From a virus, in IMG/VR virus record IMGVR_UViG_3300023179_008629, positions 1-51,255 of that record: 51,255 nt of DNA; one strand, 5' to 3'. A program made the translations under genes and the position numbers. The notes under the pieces are model-generated. The model worked only from the letters and a program-made list of their open reading frames with translations, did not search any database and had not been told where the DNA came from. The first letter of the stretch is position 1. Each line of letters opens with the position of its first letter. This document shows positions 44,501-51,255 of the stretch, one piece after another.

Positions 44501-47500
44501 AACCCCCATATGGTTCTCTTTTTTTGTTCCATTCACTTTTTTCTATCTGCAATTGTTTTAATCTTTCACGACTAGTAGATATTATTCTAATTTTTTCTTT
44601 TTCTAGTTTTTTAAGTTGTTTATTATATTCTGTTAATTTATTATTATAAAATGATAAAAAATTATTATAGCTCATAGCTTTATTACCACTATCCATAGCT
44701 TCTTTTCCGAATATTTCGGCAATATCCGGATCGTTTTCTCCAAAAGCATCTAGTACCAGTTTGCCTTGGTAGAGCTTATTATTTCCTTTTTTATTATTTA
44801 TTTGTGTTCGAATATAATTAATAATAGTATTTGTTCCATTTATTAATTTTTTAATATCCTCTATATCTTTGTCAATTTCAGTTGTGGTTGGTATTGATAT
44901 TACCGTTATTTTTTCTTGTAGTTTAGCAATTTGTTTTTCATATGATAGTTCGCACCAAAATTTTGTAACATAATCTATATTATTGCTACTATTATATCCT
45001 ACTATTGTTGGAATGAGTCCGTCATCATTTCTTAAAACATGCCAATTATTATCCCCACAAACTATACTATCATCTATATAATTTCCATACTCTTCCCATG
45101 CTCCTTCTGCGATTTCATAATCATAGAAAATTTCAGTTCCTCCTTGATATATAGAAATATTTCCTATTTTTGATGGCAACTGTATATTAGCATATTGAGT
45201 ATCTTTATAAGAATATAACGATGGTGCTTTAATAGCATATTTTTTCCCATAATATTTATCTCCAATGCTTTTAATAAAACTAAATAATATTTGTAAATCT
45301 TTTATAAAATTATGATTTAACCATAAATCCCAATTAATATCCATCTTAGTTCTTATGGATGACGAAGGATCGCCAGGGATTCCATCTTGATTAATATTTA
45401 CTCGACTTGAGCCAATCGATCCTCTGGTTAGTCCTGTTTCATTGGTAGGTGTGCTGGTATTAGATCTGGGAGATGTTAAAAATATTCCTTTATCTTTATA
45501 AGCATTAACTAACATGGTAAAAAGATCTGGTTTGCTATATATTGATTTTCCTAAACAATATGTTAAATAACTATCAAAATTAGAGCATCTAAACTCTGTT
45601 TCTTTTATTGTAAATCCCGGATTACGATAATTTAATGTTCTTGTTGGGTCTATACCTTGTGATGCAGCACCTCCGAAATCTGTGGGTGGTGTCTGTTGTG
45701 TTTGATTAGATGTTATGGATCCTTGTTTTCTGGAAAGCCCTCCATTGATATCTGATGAAGAAGAAGTGCTAAAAACACTAGGATCATATAGTGTCATTAA
45801 TTCTCCTATAGATAATAATGGAAGCTCATTCATATCAAAAAGTACAGTTATCTGATTTGTCCAAGTATCTATCAACACTGGTCTGTGTAGTCTAAATTCA
45901 TTAGTATTATCCCCAATAGGGGCATTATTTTCAGTTTTAAAACCAAAATATGGACTAATAACATCATCAAATAATGAAATATATCGTTCATAAACAGGCT
46001 CTGTAATAATTACAGTGCTGCCATCTGGATTGGTTATTTCCAAGAATCTTGTGCCTGTTCTTATTGCCTCATTATTAAATATTAATGTATCTTCATAATT
46101 ACCACGAACTATATAGTCCTTTGATCCCTGATCTTCTCTATCAATCTCTATATCGCCCCAGTCACTAACTGCTGTACTAAATCTAATATCTTTATCTATA
46201 TCGTCTCTTAAAAAAAGAGAACTTTCATCTGGATGTATAAAATCAGATAAAATTTTATTTCTTGTAGAGGATAATGATGGATTACGAATTTTATTGGTTT
46301 TGTTCCTGGTCTTAGTAGAATCCAAATTCATAAATTCTTTAGTAATAGTATTATAAATATAATTTGTTTGATTATATGATAATCTATAGTTTTTTACTTG
46401 ATATAATCTTTGTTGATTTCCTCCAAATACTAATTTACGAGTAAAATTGTTATTTTTCTCTTGACCAAAACTACTGTTTTCTATCTGAAAACCTTTATTC
46501 TCTAAAGATGCCACAACACTAGGGATTTGATAAAGAGGATTATAATTTTTGCGATCAACGGTAACTATTTTGATTATAAAATCTGTGTTATTATCATCTG
46601 ATATAGGAATAACAACGGACAAAAAGTCAACTCCAGTGTCATCAGAGAGTTGTCTTATAAAAGAAGATATGCTGATATTGGGATTGCCTTGAATTCTATA
46701 ATTATCAGGAGGTCTTGGTATACTACTAAGATCTAACTTAAAACTATTATAATTTTGAGCAGGATTGTTGTTTCTTGTGGGGGAGCTGTATGTTATAACG
46801 CCAAAAGATTTTAAACCAGAAACAATTGATTGATCCCTAGCATTTGCTATATTTTTTGTTAATATTCTTCCGAATGGAGAAAACGCTTTATCTAATAGTC
46901 TAAAACCAAAATTATCGCTTGAGGTTAACGTTTGAATAGCGTCTATAATATCATTAGCTCTTAATCCTTCGCTATTTAATTTAGAACCTCCGAAACCATT
47001 ATCTCCCATACTCTCTAAAAATCCATACACATTAAATACATTTGGAAGGTTGCCTAGTTTAATTTTTTCATCAAATTTCTGAGATGATCCAATAGCAATA
47101 GATGGCAAAGGAAAATTTACTGGACCCCCTATTTGGTTAGCTGATAAATTAGTTACGTTGGCTATACCTGCGTTTCCTAATGAATCCAATAAATTTTGTA
47201 AATATGCTGACTGTATATTAAAAATAGCACCATTAAAAGACTGTAAAATCATATGACAATTATCTAATAACTCATCAAAACTCTCTATGGTCACACTATA
47301 GGTGATCCCTCCTGGTCTATTGTTTCTTGTCCAGTCTTTGACCAATCCTATAAACTCAAAATTATCAAATTTAAAATAAACAGGAGTATTAATAATATCA
47401 TATATATAAAGATTAGAATTATAGATGTCACGACTTAAAGATGGTTCATAAATACCATTAGGATTGATTCTGGTGCCTGTAGCAAAAAAACCTGGATCTT

Positions 47501-47942
47501 CGCCATACCAATATTTAGATACAAACCTATTATTTACCCATTCATAATAAATTTTACCCGGAACATTTTTTTCTTTTTTAGTAGTACTAGAAGAATAAGG
47601 GTTGCCATTTTCATCTATATAACAATCATCATCGATGCATGTATAGTAGTGGTTATCTGGATAATTGATAGTATTATTATAAAAATTAATATTATAAAAA
47701 TTACCACCTAAATCTCTAGAGCCAGGATGATCATTGGGCAAAGGATCGGTGCTATTTAGATCCAAATCTCCATAATCAGCACTTTTAGTCTGACTAAATT
47801 TTCGAAAAGGAGTTTTTCCAAAAGGCTGCAGATCTTCTATTAATTCAACAGTAATGCTACTATTGTTACCTCCCCACCCTACATTACTACTAAAACTAAC
47901 TACACTAGCTCCTAAAAATAATGTTTGTCCTACAACTCTCAT
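41523..47942 (-). CDS. Giant virion-type structural protein, 2139 aa
   Basis: The N-terminal third has NTPVYFKFDNFEFIGLVKDW and GGITYSVTIESFDELLDNC (about 180-230), reminiscent of phage baseplate hub or tail-tip proteins. A coiled-coil region lies at about 1000-1130 (LQEKITVISI to ELEDLTNL). A zinc site, CPRCSNK...CPVCSKS, sits near residue 1700. The C-terminus (GRRAGVLPIFTTNFVNPLNL) is beta-rich. It lies between the 655-aa and 2586-aa genes, all separated by 1-3 bases. I infer a baseplate or tail-spike scaffold; the exact role is unknown. Confidence 0.6.
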   Translation of the reverse strand: MRVVGQTLFLGASVVSFSSNVGWGGNNSSITVELIEDLQPFGKTPFRKFSQTKSADYGDLDLNSTDPLPNDHPGSRDLGGNFYNINFYNNTINYPDNHYYTCIDDDCYIDENGNPYSSSTTKKEKNVPGKIYYEWVNNRFVSKYWYGEDPGFFATGTRINPNGIYEPSLSRDIYNSNLYIYDIINTPVYFKFDNFEFIGLVKDWTRNNRPGGITYSVTIESFDELLDNCHMILQSFNGAIFNIQSAYLQNLLDSLGNAGIANVTNLSANQIGGPVNFPLPSIAIGSSQKFDEKIKLGNLPNVFNVYGFLESMGDNGFGGSKLNSEGLRANDIIDAIQTLTSSDNFGFRLLDKAFSPFGRILTKNIANARDQSIVSGLKSFGVITYSSPTRNNNPAQNYNSFKLDLSSIPRPPDNYRIQGNPNISISSFIRQLSDDTGVDFLSVVIPISDDNNTDFIIKIVTVDRKNYNPLYQIPSVVASLENKGFQIENSSFGQEKNNNFTRKLVFGGNQQRLYQVKNYRLSYNQTNYIYNTITKEFMNLDSTKTRNKTNKIRNPSLSSTRNKILSDFIHPDESSLFLRDDIDKDIRFSTAVSDWGDIEIDREDQGSKDYIVRGNYEDTLIFNNEAIRTGTRFLEITNPDGSTVIITEPVYERYISLFDDVISPYFGFKTENNAPIGDNTNEFRLHRPVLIDTWTNQITVLFDMNELPLLSIGELMTLYDPSVFSTSSSSDINGGLSRKQGSITSNQTQQTPPTDFGGAASQGIDPTRTLNYRNPGFTIKETEFRCSNFDSYLTYCLGKSIYSKPDLFTMLVNAYKDKGIFLTSPRSNTSTPTNETGLTRGSIGSSRVNINQDGIPGDPSSSIRTKMDINWDLWLNHNFIKDLQILFSFIKSIGDKYYGKKYAIKAPSLYSYKDTQYANIQLPSKIGNISIYQGGTEIFYDYEIAEGAWEEYGNYIDDSIVCGDNNWHVLRNDDGLIPTIVGYNSSNNIDYVTKFWCELSYEKQIAKLQEKITVISIPTTTEIDKDIEDIKKLINGTNTIINYIRTQINNKKGNNKLYQGKLVLDAFGENDPDIAEIFGKEAMDSGNKAMSYNNFLSFYNNKLTEYNKQLKKLEKEKIRIISTSRERLKQLQIEKSEWNKKREPYGGFWKPWEQEYPDEQKELEDLTNLFSLITQLRTAYRDSFDCSDPNKISIPSLDIADLDVGSYVLLEKAIKNTDAFGGKVNSSKLYTKSNSDKIIFLNPINLSDPRIVVDATPVKLASSSYSYLSDPNLTVISNIAMEDFCIFANLNNENNNFIFQRDRSGKKIIDANIDSKEAQYLRYLLQYVYTIDPTRLVPLGVSTNTSPQNYMVEPKMATPFFVAAPLKMNRAVYGPWTNYPGLVMNSNLADNLIGNIKIEQNADYVPWNYGGMSFLDKVISYEMNVDVNYQNTIENGRVSIVGPPIFSIGGVFTYEHINNLNLYRNDNNYMIYDNNYYQIKNTNIMFIDLPNKNTAQYTTKILEQNTYGSSAVISNISIQTSDNGIRTTYSFQTYNPKTGLFNKQFSDNIRKQNSQLLKFNKILFGKNNNISNTQLKNFLTAKEKSQTNREPYSVAKHSTQLFGNSPVELIIGQAAGFAPIPENTITVSGFNETIRNHHYAAIFPGSEVGAELLNDYDSKAAMSLDGLLSPISFYPTRLNSTYSISSLAYKDKIGKDIILYCPRCSNKRYIIVDSIDYSRTDRPRIEIRLPCPVCSKSKLSNDNKPIKQASVPDNINLYSLNPIIVNNGEFTNPHTTGLLPKHSIVALARGEKLPVGDQSFVLHANLVLNSGEFDYNEIDLNKKNSDNVDMLMNQRFFGLRGPLMLHSWGFDTDGYPVPNANDEAAEIDDKNRPKRFILTSGLNDLNKSGLYEPIVDGDGVTIERLGDIIPVNYTWNGTKYVKKSNKKSEFFHKKWGERPDLWPVGPIDLRWDHQRKVWDASGSGACKEEVLPPFIISDKNDLSTLTEFLANRNENKCPYKMVYLTLEQDMIREDNFESTVPARAFIDDIEYSKEPLQNNYRRLVYVIDKAGYTAPRGAKLLCRYNRDNGFYEPISKPILTALGTINGLEAKIEMSYTQGRRAGVLPIFTTNFVNPLNLKTGNKGLFNYINGKWTLVSTG

Positions 47943-47944
47943 AA

Positions 47945-49912
47945 CTAATGATCTCTAAAGTCCTGAGATATACTAGATTGTTGATAAACCCAGCTAACAT
48001 TTCTTGAATATTTTCCTGTGCTAGGATTCCATTGTTCACTATCATTAGATGTATACACCAAACCTTGATTATATATTGGCTCATTAAAAAAACTACTTGG
48101 AGAATAGGGTCTGTGAGCTTCTATAATTTTTTCTATAGTCTTAAATAAATACCCATTTTTATATAATGGACAAGAATTACTATTCATAGATAATTGATTA
48201 ATATTAGTAACAGGAGGTATTCCGATTTCCACACTAATCGTTTTTCTTGGTAATGATCTTCCAGTTCTTTGAATAATAGGACCTAATGCTCTACCAATCA
48301 CCACGGTTTCGCTAGTACTATCAATTGGATTTTCATAACTAACATTGATATTTTCAGTAATAACCCCACTAATAACTGTCAAACGATTATTAAATTCATA
48401 ACTATAATTAATAGTACCTTTTCTTGGATCATGACCTTCGCTAGTATTAACTGGTATTATGCTTAATAAATTCTCTTTGCTATATATTGGGTTTTTAGGA
48501 GATAATGGTGGATCGGTTATATATGATTCTATATAATTTGACGTTCTATCAGCAGAATTAAGAGCTAATGTAGCTCTTCTGTATAAAAATGGCTTAATAT
48601 GATTAATCCAGGCATTTAACGCATTATTGTAACGATTAGCGTCTATAACTTGAGCGGGGGGGGCATCTGATCCTTGAGACACCACAGCGTCTAATGTATT
48701 ATATTGTGAATTTAAAGACTCTCCACTTACACTATACTTATTTAGTTGTAGTTTAGCATCTATAAGACCATTGTTGCCGCTACCACTAGGTAAAACACCG
48801 CTAGTTGTCATTAATCCACTATTTGTAATTGATAATCCAATTATATTACCAGCCACTCTTACATTTTTAACATAGTCTTCACCTGTTGAAGCTTCTATAG
48901 TATATGTTTCGGTATATGGTATGCCGCTAGGCATAGCTAGCCAAGTATCATTAGTTTCATATGTTCCATTAAAAATATCAATATTAACTGTTCTATTATG
49001 ATTAAAAGCAAATAAATTTTGGTCGAAAGGATTTGCAAAATACGGGGCGCTACTATTACTAGAGCTTCTATTAAAAGCTTTTTTACTCATATTTTCAACC
49101 CAAGCTTTAGCAAAAACATAGGGTTTGCTATTAGCATCATTCATATCTTTTTGACAGATTTTGTTCGTACTCGGAACCGATCCTTTAGCAGATAATCTTC
49201 TTGATATTCTAAATTGCGGTATATTAATAATTTTTAAAGTATTTGTTTCGGTATTATTATTGCTGCTAATTTGTCCAAAAGAAGGTGGTCTATTTAGTCT
49301 TGGATTATCTCTTTCGTATTTAGTGGTTATGCTTTTATCAAAATTAACATAAACAGTATCCTCTAAAGGTTCTATATTCCAAGTATCTGATCGATCTGTT
49401 ACATATTTTTCTATTGTGTCGTCTCCATCTCCATCCCACAATCTTTCGCTAGCTTCCAGTCCTATAGTATAATCTGCTGTTTGAACCCAATTATCTTCAG
49501 TGTTATTAAATTGTAAACTAGTAACTCTTACTTCACTAATTTCGTGTAAAATATTAGATCCACATTTAAATTTTAAAGTTCCATAAGGACAATCGCTAAA
49601 AAGCTTTTTGAGTCCGCTTACACCAGCCATAATTCCACTAAAACCGGGCATGCTTTTGTCGGTATCAACTCCGGGTAGATTGCCAGTATCTGGATTTCTA
49701 AAAATTTTACCAGTCAAATTAATAGTAGTAGTTAAGCTTTCTGCTAAGTTATTATTGTTATTATTAAAATTATAACTAATATCTACCACAGGAACCGGAC
49801 CAGTTATAGAGTGTATGCTTGTTCCATTATACTCTACTACTATTTTGGGAGAGTTACCAATACTTTGATTAGAAAAGTTATTGTCTTGTAAATTTAACTG
49901 ATTATATATCAT
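47945..49912 (-). CDS. Virion-type structural protein, 655 aa
   Basis: Begins MIYNQLNLQDNNFSNQSIGN and is rich in beta-strand, Asn, Thr and Ser. GTLKFKCGSNILHEISEVRV...DNWVQTADYTIGLEASERLW recalls tail or baseplate wedge proteins, and SVEIGIPPVTNINQL and VSWVYQQSSI are similar beta pieces. No enzyme motif, signal peptide or membrane segment. It lies 2 bases before the 2139-aa gene and 14 bases after the beta-propeller gene. Likely a tail or baseplate subunit. Confidence 0.55.
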   Translation of the reverse strand: MIYNQLNLQDNNFSNQSIGNSPKIVVEYNGTSIHSITGPVPVVDISYNFNNNNNNLAESLTTTINLTGKIFRNPDTGNLPGVDTDKSMPGFSGIMAGVSGLKKLFSDCPYGTLKFKCGSNILHEISEVRVTSLQFNNTEDNWVQTADYTIGLEASERLWDGDGDDTIEKYVTDRSDTWNIEPLEDTVYVNFDKSITTKYERDNPRLNRPPSFGQISSNNNTETNTLKIINIPQFRISRRLSAKGSVPSTNKICQKDMNDANSKPYVFAKAWVENMSKKAFNRSSSNSSAPYFANPFDQNLFAFNHNRTVNIDIFNGTYETNDTWLAMPSGIPYTETYTIEASTGEDYVKNVRVAGNIIGLSITNSGLMTTSGVLPSGSGNNGLIDAKLQLNKYSVSGESLNSQYNTLDAVVSQGSDAPPAQVIDANRYNNALNAWINHIKPFLYRRATLALNSADRTSNYIESYITDPPLSPKNPIYSKENLLSIIPVNTSEGHDPRKGTINYSYEFNNRLTVISGVITENINVSYENPIDSTSETVVIGRALGPIIQRTGRSLPRKTISVEIGIPPVTNINQLSMNSNSCPLYKNGYLFKTIEKIIEAHRPYSPSSFFNEPIYNQGLVYTSNDSEQWNPSTGKYSRNVSWVYQQSSISQDFRDH

Positions 49913-49926
49913 AATATATTATATAT

Positions 49927-51255
49927 TTATGGTCCTTTAATTTTTAATCTTCCTATTCCTCCAACATAATATGAAGACCCATCATATGCTACACCATCAA
50001 AAAGACCGAGTATATTACTAGCTGGTAAATTTCTAAGCGTCCAAGTTATACCATCCGTTGACGTAGCATAAACATCAATAGTAGTTCCAAAAGCTATAAA
50101 ATGAGAACCATTATATGATATTGTATTCCATTGATCTATTACTGGCATAGCATCATCATATGAGGTCCATGTGGCTCCATTATCATTGCTGATAGCTACT
50201 CTACGACTACCTCTCATAATATTTGAATCAGAATATTTATGACCATAATATAGAGCTCCAGAGAATGTATAATCATAGTGTCTTCCAATCATAATAGAAC
50301 CTTGACCAGGAGCAGGTGAGTAGGATCTGGAACCATTACACAAAGCTACCCATTTACCATTTCCATAACAAATAGCAGCATAGGCCTCGTTGTTTGGCAT
50401 ATTTACCACAGACCAACTCAATCCATCTGATGATATAGCAGCTATAGGATTATAGACACTGTCTTGTAATAAGATTGCTTGTCCTACGGCTATGAATGTA
50501 TTATTACCATAAGCAACATTATAATATAATTCACCCAAATAACTCTTAAAAGTAGAAGATCTATTTGTGGATGTTATTTTAGACCATGATGTCCCAGAAG
50601 AAGAAGACCACAATAAAGACCCTCCGTCACTCGATCTACCAAAAGCCTGTGACATGAATCTATCTGGACAAGCAACAAATCTATTATTGCTAGAAGTTAA
50701 AGCCACAACTCTATTGTCTGTAGTAAAACTGGTCCAGGTTGCTCCGTTGTTATCGGAATAAACCCCACGATCAGATTGATAGGAATTATTACCGAAATCA
50801 ATATCAGCAGATGATTGAAGAATAATAATTCTACTTGATGTAGCAGCTATATACGATCCTACTAAATTGACATCTTGTGTGCTCCAAATATTATTTGTAT
50901 TTTTATATATCATATCATTAACAGGGGAGACGCCCAGAGTACTATCTGATATGCCAATTAAAGTTGTTCCTTTATATAAAAAGCTTCTACAGTTAAGTAT
51001 AGATGCTTCTGTTCTAGCTTCCCATATTTCCTGTAGTGTGGGGGTAGGTGTAACAGTAGGAGTTGCGGTTATAGTAATGCTTGGGGTAGGCGTAGCCTTT
51101 GTAGGAGTAATACTTGGTGTTAACGTAATAGTAGGAGTGACTGTTGGGGTAACCGTTGGAGTAACGCTATTTGTTGGGGTAACCGTTGGAGTAACGCTAT
51201 TTGTTGGGGTAACCGTTGGAGTAACGCTATTTGTTGGGGTAACCGTTGGAGTAAC
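49927..51255 (-). CDS. Pro/Thr-repeat plus Asp-box beta-propeller protein, 5'-partial
   Basis: On the - strand the frame is open to the right edge; an internal ATG at 50913 is not a needed start. The visible N-part is a Thr/Pro array ([10 protein letters not shown] units), then a linker (LQEIWEARTEASILNC), then ~300 residues with five Asp-box-type motifs: SDNNGATW, SSSSGTSW, SSDGLSW, SNDNGATW and STDGITW. These mark a sialidase/BNR-like beta-propeller. Such domains bind glycans; in a phage they suit a receptor-binding fibre. No catalytic sialidase Arg triad can be identified. A 14-base gap follows to the 655-aa gene. Confidence 0.75.
   Translation of the reverse strand, partial: VTPTVTPTNSVTPTVTPTNSVTPTVTPTNSVTPTVTPTVTPTITLTPSITPTKATPTPSITITATPTVTPTPTLQEIWEARTEASILNCRSFLYKGTTLIGISDSTLGVSPVNDMIYKNTNNIWSTQDVNLVGSYIAATSSRIIILQSSADIDFGNNSYQSDRGVYSDNNGATWTSFTTDNRVVALTSSNNRFVACPDRFMSQAFGRSSDGGSLLWSSSSGTSWSKITSTNRSSTFKSYLGELYYNVAYGNNTFIAVGQAILLQDSVYNPIAAISSDGLSWSVVNMPNNEAYAAICYGNGKWVALCNGSRSYSPAPGQGSIMIGRHYDYTFSGALYYGHKYSDSNIMRGSRRVAISNDNGATWTSYDDAMPVIDQWNTISYNGSHFIAFGTTIDVYATSTDGITWTLRNLPASNILGLFDGVAYDGSSYYVGGIGRLKIKGP
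51166..51255 (-). repeat. 30-bp tandem repeat encoding [10 protein letters not shown]
   Basis: Three identical 30-bp units (51166-51195, 51196-51225, 51226-51255) run to the edge and probably continue. Each encodes ten residues of the Thr/Pro linker. The repeat lies inverted relative to the left-edge arrays. Confidence 0.9.

Noticed and set aside
1-51255. Alternative genetic code (stop-codon reassignment)
   Set aside because: Long genes end at TAA, TAG and TGA, and conserved proteins have no internal stops under the standard bacterial code.
1-51255. tRNA genes
   Set aside because: The intergenic gaps are at most about 170 bases and none shows a cloverleaf; no tRNA could be supported by eye.

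Overview
The window looks like a continuous piece of a large, AT-rich tailed-phage (Caudoviricetes) genome. It has densely packed genes that mostly overlap by 1 to 38 bases, a phage-style nucleotide and replication gene set, very large virion-type proteins, and no ribosomal, metabolic or other chromosomal genes. The standard bacterial code works throughout. Two near-perfect sigma70-type promoters suggest a bacterial host with an ordinary housekeeping sigma factor. The host cannot be named from the sequence.

Left region (1-5.3 kb, + strand): the 3' part of a Pro/Thr-repeat (mucin-like) protein with a cysteine-knot-like module. It is translationally coupled to an RgpF-like glycosyltransferase, followed by a large two-domain glycosyltransferase and a sulfotransferase. 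This suggests that the phage builds and sulfates a glycan, possibly on its own fibre.

Nucleotide and replication region (5.36-24.0 kb, +): a consensus promoter drives an apparently leaderless dCMP deaminase gene. Then come a small membrane protein, NrdB, NrdA, a MazG-like pyrophosphohydrolase, PhoH, an HNH nuclease, a run of small proteins (including a pair of paralogues and two zinc-ribbon proteins), a RecA/UvsX-like recombinase, a Vsr-fold nuclease, a DnaB-type helicase, a DnaG-type primase, dNMP kinase and a Cas4/RecB-like nuclease. Last is a DNA polymerase III alpha subunit split into two genes with a small protein and a DnaQ-like exonuclease between them. SSB has its own promoter and terminator.

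Second glycan region (24.0-31.6 kb, +): eight tightly overlapping genes. The first is a GT4 glycosyltransferase interrupted by a LAGLIDADG intein directly before its EX7E motif. The others are degenerate GT-B-like, GT-A-like, nucleotidyltransferase-like and methyltransferase-like proteins. A NUMOD/Vsr-type endonuclease, a RAD52-like annealing protein and a zinc-ribbon protein end the + strand block at 33457.

Virion region (33.46 kb to right edge, - strand): its last stop codon abuts the + block's stop codon with no spacer. It encodes a small Cys-rich protein, two giant proteins (2586 and 2139 aa), a 655-aa protein and a Pro/Thr-repeat plus Asp-box beta-propeller protein that runs off the right edge. 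These are probably tail, baseplate or fibre components. No tRNA, CRISPR array or insertion sequence was seen. No gene-free stretch exceeds about 170 bases.
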